Part shown: piece after piece, positions 12,590 to 23,449 of the stretch
How the letters are laid out: the number at the start of each line of letters is the position of its first letter
Numbering within the stretch: the stretch's first letter is position 1
NCBI RefSeq assembly: GCF_964204865.1
Contig: NC_135252.1
Span: forward strand, 3,472,001-3,536,000
Length of the DNA stretch: 64,000 nucleotides
Source of the DNA: Styela clava
Lineage: Eukaryota; Chordata; Ascidiacea; Stolidobranchia; Styelidae
Direction of reading: 5' to 3'
Notes under the pieces: model-generated
The model's input: only the letters and a program-made list of their open reading frames with translations
What the model was told of the DNA's origin: nothing
Databases searched by the model: none
Position numbers and translations under genes: made by a program

Positions 12590-14439
12590 TCAAACTTGGT
12601 CATTTTGCCACCCAACAGCTCCTCGACCACTAAAAAAATCAGTGTATGATTCCCGTGTAGCAATCGCTCTGGAAGTTGCACGAACCCCAATCTGGGGCAA
12701 ACTTCTCAGTGAGGTAATTCTGTCAGCTTCTGAGGAAGTTGCCTGCACTCCTTCTGACTGAGTTTCTCCCTTCCGCAAGAAGTTATGGAGACAACAGGTT
12801 GCCTTCACCACCCCATCTGCATTTGTAGGCTGAAGAGGCATTACCCTATGAAACACTCTCCATTGGTTAGAAAGTATTCCAAACACACTCTCTACCATTC
12901 GGCGAGCCCTTGACAACCCCTGTAGTTGTATATTCTCTGTTTTGAGATTAGGTTGTTCCCACCATATGGTCGCATAATATTCTCTTTTAGGGGGAATGCC
13001 TCGTCAGCTACAAATGTAGTGCAGTCTCCATCACTCGTCCTTCCCAATGGCCTGGCAAAACAAAGCATGTCATGAGATGATTTCAGATAATAATTTTCTA
13101 ATGTTACTATGGATTGTAGTGGATTTACTATGGATTCTCACTTATTTCAATGTATTATACTTAGTCATACCCAATGTGTAAAATAAAACAAACTGTTAGA
13201 GGCAAATCATGCCAAACTTACCTGAATTTCTAAGAATCGCACGATGCAAACATATATCTTAACTACTTGACAAAAAGGTTCCTGCACATATAACAAACAC
13301 AAAAGACTCACACACGTTATACAAGGTGGTAACATATAACATACATACTATTGTGATACCAAACAAAATCTAACATGAAGTAAATTTTGGCCAATGTTAA
13401 AATTAGGCAATTAGCCTACCTAGGATTAGGAAGATTGAGGGTACCATTGGTCAATCTTCTGCCAAAACAGGAGTCTGCAAATATCCCACCATCACTGCTC
13501 CTTCCATACCCTCCGACATCAACTGCCACGAATTTATAACTGTGAAAAGATAAACATTATGAGCATTTGCCAATGATTCAAAAAAATTAATAACAAGTCA
13601 TAATTTGCTTATTCTCACTTTGCATCCACCACAGCCATCAACACAATGCTGTGCGTCTTCTTGTAATTGAAGGACATGGATCCCGGATTGTTTGGGGCTT
13701 GAATGATGACATGTTTGCCATCAATGGCCCCTAAACAATTCGGGCATTGGTTGCAGTGTGTCCCAAATGGCTCTATACTATGTCAATATATATAAAATTA
13801 TGACAAAATCGATAACAATAAAAAAAAACATTTCGAAAATCAAGAGAAACGAAATGCCATAATATCAAAATTGGGATTTATCAAAAATACAAAAGCTCAA
13901 TATTATATTTGAAAATCATACCTGCATGTCTCTGGAACAATGAGGGAAACAGTGGAAATTCCCAAACGATAGCTGTTGTGTTGACGAATAAATGATGATT
14001 GATTGATTGATTGGCAATGGTACGATAGGAGTCCCCAGTTGCCAAGAATCTAGGAGTGACAAAATCATATTAATGAAAAAAGTCACAAAATCTAAGTCCA
14101 CAACATAGAGAAAAAATGGACAAACCCTAATCAAATCATTAACTTGCCTCAATGTCACGGCCAAAAGCTCGGCAGCGGAAATTGGCCTTCTGTAAGTGGT
14201 TGTTAATTTTTGTATTTTCGGACCAACAATCTCAAATAGCTCATCCAACTGCTTTGTCGACATTCTAAAATATTCTTTAAAATAAGTCGGTCGCTGCAAC
14301 CGCAACTCCTGGACCAGCGCATGGAATTCACCTGTTTTAGTTCAGAAAAAATTATAATTTAGGCAAGCAGAATGTGTCAAATATTAACTGAACACAAAGA
14401 AATGGTGAAAATCCTTCTCATACCTGCTTTCTTCCACAT
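12590..14439 (-). pseudogene. PIF/Harbinger DDE nuclease (HARBI1-like), broken
   Basis: Read on the minus strand. A tiny first exon (complement 14424-14439, MWKKA) is followed by complement 14150-14331, with FKEYFRMSTKQLDELFEIVG and RRPISAAELLAVTLR. Later pieces are near 13918-14046, 13621-13760, 13440-13550 and 12590-13050. Catalytic landmarks are seen: [20 protein letters not shown], and DEAFPLKENIMRPY. The C-terminal part contains SRARRMVESVFGIL and CCLHNFLR. Lesions: about 35 extra bases, rich in tcaatcaatc, interrupt the FLATGDSYRTIAN region near 13985-14020; two extra G lie before the SRARRMVE part near 12917. One junction near 14150 fits a GC-AG intron (minus-strand gcaagt donor). Nuclease function is therefore lost. 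Confidence 0.88.
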
Positions 14440-14550
14440 TTAGTTATAATTTCAATTTGTTCAAGATCATCTATGCAAATTGGATAAAATATTATAAAAA
14501 AAACAATAAAGTTCACACAAACCTGTACTTTATTCAGTGCTCGGGTTTAG

Positions 14551-14640
14551 GCCGGGGTCGGCAACCTTTTGTTGTTCGCGGGCTGAAATTGAGGGTTGTG
14601 GGTCTTAGCGGGCCGCACATATTTTTAGAAAGTTCAAAAC
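14551..14640 (+). repeat. hAT-type 5' terminal fragment
   Basis: gccggggtcggcaacctttt followed by a gcgggccgc motif, as in hAT elements with ggggtcggcaaac ends. Its other end is not seen. It lies just outside the 37-kb composite segment. Positions 14641-14905 hold nothing I recognise. Confidence 0.45.
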
Positions 14641-14905
14641 CGAATGGATGGCCGATAAATCACATTTTTTCACACAGATCAGGGGATGAAATTTTTAATT
14701 TTAGGCAGCAAGCGATGACTGCGACAATTCGTGAATTCAACGTAGTCGTCTTACTTGAAGAAAAATTTTTACAAATAGACTAGCATGTAATGTGACACTT
14801 TTTGTCGCATCACCCTTATTATGTTTACGACATCACTAAATGGGAAACATTTTCTGTATGGGACACTGGATGAAAACATTTTATAAATGGGAATTCCTGA
14901 TCCGA

Positions 14906-14913
14906 GTTCTCAG
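14906..14913. other. Left 8-bp target-site duplication (gttctcag) of the composite segment
   Basis: gttctcag lies directly before the TAGGGTTAG terminus of A1 and is repeated exactly after the right terminus of A2 (52103-52110). Eight-base duplications are the rule for hAT transposition. Confidence 0.7.
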
Positions 14914-16184
14914 TAGGGTTAGTTCGGATACCTATAATTTTCACTATCCGGATAACGGATATATCCGGGTATTCCGTATTTTAAATATACGGTTAACCGG
15001 ATAGTTACTGCTGATTTTAGAGAACCGATTTCGCAGGATTTTCGCGGTGAATTGAACGAATGCCAACACACAGTTCTATTGTAAATACTCACATATGTAT
15101 TATTTTTCTTGAATATGAATTATTCTGCATTTTAATATTGCATGTGTCAATAAATAATAATTTAAGCTCAGTAGTCGTACCGATGTACAGCGGAATAATA
15201 AAATGAAACATTTTTTGAAAATATTGTGTCCTAATTTTTTTTCCCCCCAACTGCTAAGTTATTTTCCCTATTCAAATAATATGTAAAGATTTATATTATT
15301 TCTACTTTATTGTAAAGTTTTTTAAAAGTTTCTTTTTGTGTCTAGAGCCTCTTTTCTTTAGATTTTGACTCGTACTAAATTTTAGTGTCGCAGACTCACA
15401 ATGATCATTTCTGATCATCCGCACCTTCCTATCAATTGCAATGAAATTTAATATTGTCATGTATAGTATTTTGTTTTCTATAATATTTGGTGATTTCTTG
15501 CACGACGAAATAAACTTTGTTAATATATACCACAAGAGCATACATATAAATGAAATCATGAACACAAAAAATCGTGCATTTCGAACATTTTATTTCGGTG
15601 AGAGAAGTATCCAAAAAATAGAATATAGGGGGAACAAATTCCGTGAAGTGTATAGGAAAATATAAGTCATTTGAACAAAAATTTTAATAACAAAGCAAAT
15701 TGATGATTATGAAAAAACCGAAGTGGTCAGAAATTTCTTCTAATTTGAAAACTTCACTTATTTAACATGTCACTGCAAATATTCTCACGTTCGTACTAAT
15801 TAGGCCACAACTTTAAATCTATTTCCATTTGAATACCTTTTAAACTAAATTAACAGAGCCAAAACAATGCTGCGCCAGTTTTTGAACAACTTTACTTACC
15901 ACTCTAAATGAGTAAACGAAAAACATGACACGATACAGAGTCTGTCACATCAATGACATTAAACAACATGATAGGCAACTCTGACGTCACTCCGTAAGAC
16001 TAGAAGCAAAAGATTGTATTTCATGATACGCTCCAATGCACATATTTCTCGTCGCCTTTCGCGACCGTTTTCAGCTCGCTTTTGCTACTCGGCGTCTTCT
16101 TTACGTGTAGTACCTGCCCTTTTGCGACTGTAACAAAAGAAAATAATCTCTATATCTAAGAAGTTTTACTCACTTGGAAAGCTG

Positions 16185-16500
16185 GAATGGCAGACAAGCT
16201 GTAAAGAGCAATTCTGGACATCATGGACGTTTTTTACCAGAGAAGATTACAAACGCGATAGCGGAAAGATTTGTGTGGAACATTTTGCAGATAATGACAA
16301 ATTTCAAAGTTAGTAATTTTAATGTTTGCGCTTAAACATTGAAATTTCATTTGAAGAGGGTGTCATACAGGACAGCAAAACTGTTTTTACTTCTCCTAAC
16401 GGTGCTGTGATACAATTCCATAACACAAAGTTTGCACCAATCGAACTTGCTTTTGTAGGTGAATTAATTAGACATATTACATATTCAGTTAATCGTAGGT
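16185..16500 (+). pseudogene. Degenerate THAP-domain transposase fragment
   Basis: One frame reads FTREDYKRDSGKICVEHFAD near 16230-16300, the second half of a THAP zinc finger (Cys-x2-His-Phe). The same frame resumes after stops near 16314 and continues to about 16500 with VIQDSKTVFTSPNGAVIQF before a possible gtaac donor. THAP fingers bind transposon ends in P-element transposases. The upstream Cys pair is not clearly visible and no full-length transposase remains; a cellular THAP gene fragment is less likely because it sits inside defined terminal repeats. Confidence 0.55.
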
Positions 16501-17275
16501 AACATTGCTGGTACATAATGCCTCGTAGATAGGTTTGTTTAAATTTAGGAATTCAGCTCATAGCCCAATAATTAATATTATCTTCTGTGCAAGAGGTTGC
16601 AGAGCTGAATTCAACTTGCAGCCTTACCGATCACCTGACCATGCTCATTTAGTTTGGCTCGAGCAAGTCTTCTTGAAAGACTTGTGTGAATGGAAACTAC
16701 CTATATGTTTTACCTTCCTCCGATTTTAGAAGACAAATTTATTCTGAGGGATTTCGCATATAATTCTCATTGATTATTGGCTGTTTATAATTCCTATTAA
16801 TTGTGAATTCTGATTATAACAAAGAGTTAAAAAAAAAATTACGTAATTTACTGGCACCTCTTTCTTGTCAATACTCCAAGTCCAAGCTGAGGTAATAAAC
16901 AAGACAATACATTTATGTCATCTGGAAGCAAAATATGCACACTAATTAATAGTTTGACACATTGAGATAATACATCATGACAGAAAATACAAGTTAAAGA
17001 TATGTTTGACCGTCACATGGTAATTAAAATTAAAAAAAAAATTATTAGCGGCTATGGAGTATGAAAAGTTCAAGACAAAGAAAAGAACAAGAGTTTATAG
17101 CTCATGAACTCTCAATTTTGCCTCCATTGCTTTGTGAAGGCCAAAATATTTTGAGTGGCTGAATTGGTTTACCTTTATGATGGCAACGATTTTGTATTTA
17201 ATATAGCAAGATTTTTTTCAATTTAATTAAAGTGATATTATTTCCCAGGCAATGCTTGAATCGTATAGAATAGAT

Positions 17276-18452
17276 CAGTGGTGTCAAACTCATGGGTTTT
17301 TGAGAGCCGCATTGCGTTTTGGAAATTGTAAAAAGGGCCGCAAACAGTTTTCGATAATGTATACTTGAAAGATATTTTTAAGATAGTTTTAGTTTGTGAC
17401 ATATGTTGTGATGCAACTAAACAGTTGGATTAAGTTTCATTATTTTCTTTAATTTCAAATGCAATTACATATTAATATTTGCATTCCACTATTATTGCAC
17501 GTTACTGTATTTATTACAAAAAATTATAAAATTCTATGTACAACCATCAAAATCATTTTTGAACAAACTTTGGATAAGGAAAGAATAATACACACTAAAA
17601 ATGACTTAATTTAAATATATGAACCTAAAATTAACAAAAATACAACAGTATAAACTCAATGTTTTTTTAATTACATTTGTCCTGACGTTTGGTATCTTTT
17701 TTGTGTCACCAGCATACTAAGGCCAGGCTGAAATGATTTTATAGTACCAACTCTAACTAACGAGGTCACATGATCATGGGCTAATCTGGATCTTTGCGAC
17801 TGTTTAATAAATTCCAGTAATGCAAAAAAGTTATTTTTATAATTTCATGTATAGATCAGTAAAAAAACAAATGACAGATTTTTTTGACAAGACATTTTGC
17901 ACCACATTGCGTGGCATAGGATTGCTTGAAATATTATTGATATTGATTTTTAGTAACTAAGTCGTTGTATAATTATATTAATATACAAATACATGAAAAT
18001 TTTCTGTTCAAAGTTGCTCTTCGAATTTGTCATATTGACTGCTGAGCTTATTGCGTTTTTTCATTGTATTGATGGAAATATGACAAATTAAACAATGTGC
18101 TTCAGAATTTTGTGAAATGCAGAAATATTGCAACTCTCCATTTTCTTTGAAAATACCACCTTCTTCATGTACTTTGCGTTTAATTTAATCACTCAAGTGT
18201 TTTATTCAAGTATTCTTTTGCTAGCTTGATGTGTATTCTTAATTGGGTGAAAATGTGAACAAAAAAAAATTAATATTTCAAAACTACTTTCAGTAAATTG
18301 TTTTCTGTGTGAATAATCAATTTCACTTTAAAAGGTTTGAAAAATCTATTACATTTAGATAGAAAAAAGCTTCCAAAATGCTATTACAATTATTGCTAAG
18401 CGTTCGAGGGCCGCACTGGAAGTTCTCTGGGGCCGCGAGTTTGACATCCCTG
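17276..18452. mobile_element. hAT element nested in the P-like element
   Basis: Ends cagtggtgtcaaactc and gagtttgacatccctg are inverted repeats, with ggccgc motifs just inside both. Flanks gaatagat (17268-17275) and gtctagat (18453-18460) match at six of eight bases and fit the nTCTAGAn preference of some hATs. No transposase frame is visible in its 1.2 kb, so it is a non-autonomous copy. Confidence 0.85.
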
Positions 18453-20810
18453 GTCTAGATTGAAGTTGTCCAAAATATATATAACAGTATTTTATCATGA
18501 ATCATGATTATACCCTTTCCTGAATTTCTTCTATAGTACTACCAAAAGTTGATGGACCAAATATAACACAGGTGTAGTGAGTTACCCGTAATCCTCATTT
18601 TCCAAAGCTATTTTAAGTATGTCTTGCGTGTTTTGTACCTTTTTACAAATAGGACCGCTTATGCAATCTCACGCTTCAGAATTTTTAGTTATTTTCCTTA
18701 AGCCATGCAGGATGTGGGGGCCATACACAACTCTACCGGAGGGTCAAATGTCTTTGCATGCCTCCATAGGTTGTTCTTCTATTGCAAACATTTATGGAGT
18801 ACTCTAATTATATTTCTTGGAATCACACGGTCACTGGTATGTCGCCAGACTTCTGATATCTTCCCTTCTGCTATAATTGTCCTGTGAATGAATGATAGGA
18901 AATTGAGATTAGACGATTAGTTGAAACTTTTGCTTTATGTCGGCTTAATTTCTTGATTGATATACGTACTATTTTAGCTATTGCCTCTTGTGCTGCAGGA
19001 GTCTCACAATGCTTAGACAGGTTTGTCCACAACATTCACATCTGAAGAAAGAGAGGAGATTTATTAATTTTCGTCAATAATAAATGAAGCAGTCTATATG
19101 ATTTAGAATGGAAAAGCTAATAAATCCAATAAATCATGTTTAATGTAAAAAATGTTTTACTGAATTTGGTATATAAACCAACTAGTAAAGGGGTTTAGTC
19201 AGAAAATTACAAGCATTCGTGGCTCCATATACTTGAGAGATCAGACTATACAATATAGACCGGTATGAGTGAAATGTTAGGTGAACTTGTTAACCCTTTG
19301 ATTCAATCCTCACTGATTAAAAAAAATCTAAATGGAGGTGCATGAACTATTTGAAACCATAAGGGGTAAGTAAATATGCAATTTCGGCAAATGGGCAACT
19401 ACGTACCGTACTGAATTAATAACTTCGTAGTATATGACAAAAGCTGGCTTTCCCACATGTTCTTAACAGTGCGATGCCCGGGTGTGATATACAACAATAG
19501 TATTTACCTTACCTTTTTCCGATTTCTTTTTACCTCAACTTTCCAAAATATCATTAAAATCGACTGTCAAAACTGTCAAAGCAGGCACGAACACCATTTG
19601 TGCCACTGCTATGCCTTGAAAGCAGCACACATCCGCTCGTTTTCGTCTCGTCAAGTATGTGCATTGGAGCGTGCTATCGGATACGATCTTCGGCCAAAAA
19701 TGCCGGAGTTGCGCATCATGTTGTTTAATGTCATTGGTCACATTAAACTTTTCTGAAATATTATAGACCATTTTGCAAACAAATTTGTTTGTGAAAGTTC
19801 CATGAAAACCATAAATGTAATAACAGCCTTTCCTCCTCATTTTGAAATTTTCGAAAACGTCACTAATAAAGGCGGTCGAATTTTACAGGCTAATTGTGTT
19901 ATCATCGCCGATCGTTTTCTTCCGCATCGCGTTATTATTTGGGGAATTAACATCGGCATTATGCCAGTTTTAATTTGAAAAGAAGTTACACCCCGTGAAA
20001 AGTTACCCTTGTTGTAAATTCAGTAAATACGATTATTACGAAATTTTGGCGATTCAACAGCGCCTAAAATAGAGTCTTGTTTTATCTATCACTGGCTCAT
20101 AAATCAAGAGTCGTGGTATTTTCGTTAGCATTCAATTCCTTATTGTCAGTCAAAAATGTGTGTTTCAGATCTACTCTCTTAACGATAGATAGATACGACG
20201 ATAGATAACATACTGCGACCATTTCAGTTCCGGGCGAAATAAAACAATTATCGGCGTTATATACCGACGAAACTGAACCCGACTTTTCTCCCGGAAATGT
20301 TGATATATAACTATAAGCTAATTAATATCTGCATTTATTGTACTAAATAAATTATACTCATTGGAATTGCAATAATAGCTCAAATTTGATGAATTTTCAA
20401 GATAGCAAAAATAGGAAATTGGATTTGTTCGTGCAGCTTACCATTTATTTTCATATCTAGAGTAGAAATGCTTTTATTTTAAGGTAAGTCGGGCTCTTCT
20501 ATACCGCAAATACGCAATAATCACATTTTTCTGCGTGTTTTGTGATGTAATACTATAGTCAAGTTCTCTCCAGCATTACACGAATGACTAAAATATGCAG
20601 AGTGGTGTGGATATAAGTGAATATTATATGCTCTGAGAGATGTCATTGGCCACTCAACAAAAAATATAAAAATCACTAATGCGCATATGCATTATTTATA
20701 CTGCTCTATTATCCGGTTAACCGTTACAATAATATCCGGTTATCAGATAGCAAAATACCTCTTGGTTAATCGATTATCCGGTTAACCGCTATCCGGATAA
20801 TCCAACCCTA

Positions 20811-21143
20811 ATTATCACTCACCATCACCGAAGTGCTGTCCGCAAACAGTGAAACACAATCGAGATGACTTCTGGACTTGACACCAAGCAGTCCTGCCAA
20901 TAGATGATATCTACATTGCGCGACGTTCCGGATCTTTTCAAAACAGAGGAATATAACTGAAGATCCATTTCGTTGTCTATACTATACGTACAGCCAACGG
21001 AACAATACGAAATAGCCATTTTCAACAGCCAAACAAAACGGAAACGTATAATCCGACTTGCAACTGACAGGAGCCAAATGGACGTTTTGGTTTTTTTGCC
21101 GTCCAGTAAACAAAGTCACGTGACCCGTGCAAGTCTTCTATAC
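20811..21143. other. Inner flank of A1, no assigned gene
   Basis: The sequence begins attatcac directly after A1. A 66-codon minus-strand frame (20825-21025) includes Cys residues but no domain I know. It could be an exon remnant; I see no firm splice or homology support. Confidence 0.3.
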
Positions 21144-22681
21144 CAGGGGTTCTCAAACTTTTGGTGTTGCGGAGCCCTTGGAAAGTTGAATATTATTCGC
21201 GGAGCCCCAAAATAAATTTTAAAATTGTTACCTCAGATTAATATACCCGAGCAAGTTAAAAGTACTTTATTTATTTCAAATGCTGAACCTTTTTAATAGG
21301 GTTAACACAAGGCATAAATCTAAATTTTATACTAAAGCTGTAAATTTGACACTTGACGGACATATTAATAAATTAGGGATCGAATCTTTTCTTTTTTGAC
21401 ATTTTTGGAAGACTTAATTAAAATGCCGTTAGTAACGTGCGCTATTTCATTTTGTTACAATCGCCGATTTTTTCCGTCAGCATGGCGTGTTTTAAACATC
21501 TTTACGCCGCTGTTTATTCTCCCCAAATCAAAAATTTCACTCGGCATATACATGTATTGTTACACAATGACGACGTTAATTGCTTTTTTGTTCTCGTGGG
21601 GAATTATGAGTTCAATGTGAAAAACATGTTACCATATTATAGTCATCGGCGACAAAATGCTAAAAATAATAATCAATAAAGAGATAAATCCACAACTCAA
21701 ATTTCTTGATTGAAAAACGGCATTCTAAAATATTAAAACTGAAACTTAAAATGGAAGATCACACTTCGGTTTCAGCAGACTCACCTCAGATTGAAAACGC
21801 TTCTATAGACATTGTAAATCACAAAATTTGGTGTTATGTTAGGTTTTCATCGTAGTAACTGCGAAATCGAAACACAGTCAATTGTGCGCGCGATTTACCT
21901 TTATTTTTCATCAATCAACCAATCAAATCGTTTTTTGTTAGCCATCTCGGAAAAGCATAACAAAATTGAAAACAAGTAAGATCACAAAAATATTTGTACC
22001 GGATGGCAGGATAACCGCGCATTCTGAAACTACCGACGGAGCTGAATGCAATAAAATAATTTGCAATTGTTCGTATTTTGCCCAGACATTGTGATTTTTT
22101 AAACGGCGATATCTTGCTTAAAAATAATCTCAAGTGCGAAAGAACAAATCAAGTTTGACAAATCCCAAGATCGCAAAAATACGACCCCAATTTATTTATA
22201 GTTGGCAGTTTATCACATATTTTATGTTATTTTAGAATAGTATTCTTACACTTTAGTAATCCTAATAGTAATCTCGAATCAAACGTGAGTAACGATGAGC
22301 ACAACTACATTATAACGACGAGACACGTCAAATGCTCCATCGGTCATGGATTGAATATTTTACGCAACAGAAATCTCGTTATCCGTTTTTTTAATCGCGA
22401 AGAATGTTGCGCGGAAATTTCCGATTCCAATTTTGAACCACCTCCCTCTTAAGAATCCTGGCTGCGCTACTGCTCATAAATAATGTCATTTTTTAATTCC
22501 GCCCCTTTACCATATTTCGAGGCTATATTGTTGTCAGATTTTATCAAAGCTGTTATTGGTTCTTTGAACAGTTACAAAATTTTGAGTCAGTATTTTGAAG
22601 AGTAATCGTATAGCTCGCGGAGCCCCTGGGTTTCTCTCGCGGAGCCCTGGGGCTCCGTACGGAGCACTTTGAGAACCTCTG
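21144..22681. mobile_element. hAT element, 1.5 kb
   Basis: Left end caggggttctcaaacttttg; right end cactttgagaacctctg, an inverted repeat. Repeated cggagcccc motifs lie inside both ends. The flanks ttctatac (21136-21143) and ctctatac (22682-22689) are a 7/8 target duplication. Internal frames show no transposase. Confidence 0.9.
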
Positions 22682-22689
22682 CTCTATAC

Positions 22690-22941
22690 CTAGATTGCGC
22701 AACGATGTAAATTGGCGCCATTTTCGATCAACGTCGCCTGCGATCTTACAGCGGTTCTGCGTGATCCTCGCCCTCGGCTAGGCTGTTGCCTTCTGCTAAT
22801 AAATGAAGGGTCGCTCGGCTCGGGAATGGCAAAACAGTGCAACTATTGAAGCTATCAACATACGGTATGCCGGCAGAAGAAACAAATGGGAAAATAATTG
22901 TAGGCGACGTCGAGACTGGAAATATGGATTCCCTGAGCCAG
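22690..22941 (+). other. CpG-rich stretch with a candidate first coding exon
   Basis: This short segment is richer in CG than its surroundings and has ggcgccattttcg, which contains the YY1-type core gccatttt often seen at animal start sites. An ATG at 22867 opens 25 codons (MPAEETNGKIIVGDVE...) ending at a CAG/gttagt donor (22942). No following exon could be matched, so a real gene is only suggested. It lies about 21 kb upstream of the transporter exons; both junctions are phase 0, but nothing else links them. Confidence 0.3.
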
Positions 22942-23022
22942 GTTAGTCAAACGAATGACCTAATATCAAGCTGATACCAGCGAAGACAAGCTAATGGTCT
23001 ACAAATACCTCCAAGATGTACC

Positions 23023-23449
23023 GGGTCTAGTATAGTTTAGTACCACAAGTACTTCCGGTGGGCGTAGCATAACGAATTTTGCATATGCTATTCCTAACCC
23101 CCACCTGACTATGCCATCCAAAAATTACGTCACTACGACGTCACCATCACGTCATAGGGATTGCCAAAGTATAATTACGATCGCCCGAAATGTCATCTGC
23201 GCCGCCGATAACGAACTTGTTAAAGCCGGCGATCTCTCTCCTATCGTGATCGTTGTGACAAGAAAACGGGAGAAATTGCTTGCTCGATTTCGGGTGATCG
23301 TCTGCGTGTTTTGGACGACAATCCGCATACTTCGGTGGGCCTTATTACGCCACGGTGACGTAGTCAGGTGGGGGTTAGGATTGACATATGCAAAAATTGT
23401 TGAGCCAGGTCAACTAGAAGTACATGTGGTACTAAACTATACCAGACCC
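23023..23449. mobile_element. Palindromic MITE, 427 bp, with perfect 8-bp target duplication
   Basis: The two arms are inverted copies over most of their length: gggtctagtatagtttagta at the left, its near-complement ending ccagaccc at the right, and the tcaggtgggggttag arm in between. gatgtacc flanks it on both sides (23015-23022 and 23450-23457) without mismatch. No coding capacity; the long frame crossing it is an artefact. The intact duplication implies recent insertion. An 8-bp duplication suggests hAT mobilisation. Confidence 0.9.

Larger units (their letters stand above)
11058..14439. mobile_element. PIF/Harbinger DNA transposon, two genes, decayed
   Basis: Starts after TTA (11055-11057), a PIF/Harbinger-type 3-bp target, with gggcccgttcacac, a common Harbinger terminal motif. 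It holds the two expected genes in convergent order: a MADF-BESS DNA-binding gene on + and a DDE nuclease gene on -. I cannot find the matching right inverted repeat; the element is probably truncated near 14.5 kb, where a hAT-type end appears. Both genes carry frame lesions, so it is not autonomous now. Confidence 0.85.
15951..19736. mobile_element. P-like (THAP) DNA transposon inserted in A1
   Basis: Inverted termini caatgacattaaacaacatg (left, 15951) and the reverse complement ending at 19736, with further inverted match (gctccaatgcacat near 16031 and its complement near 19660). The flanks gtcacat at 15944-15950 and 19737-19743 are duplicated. A2 preserves the empty site with a single gtcacatt (about 51024-51031), so insertion and precise ends are directly visible. 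A THAP zinc-finger fragment inside and the 7-8 bp duplication suggest the P superfamily. It in turn holds a hAT at 17276-18452. Confidence 0.8.
14914..20810. mobile_element. hAT-like element A, copy 1 (A1), interrupted
   Basis: Termini TAGGGTTAG and CAACCCTA. The subterminal regions are dense in ggttaaccggata and tatccgg motifs on both sides, as expected for transposase-binding repeats. Without the insertion at 15951-19736 it is about 2.1 kb and aligns almost base for base to A2 (50053-52102). One clear length difference lies near 15090-15165, where A1 has about 60 extra bases. No transposase domain is recognisable, so it looks non-autonomous. Confidence 0.85.

Noticed and set aside
15441..15665. 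Short frame shared by A1 and A2 as a transposase
   Set aside because: Conserved only because the copies are nearly identical; it has no DDE, BED or hATC motif.
20825..21025. THAP-like or other Cys-containing minus-strand exon
   Set aside because: The Cys spacing does not complete a THAP or other zinc finger and no splice partners are seen.
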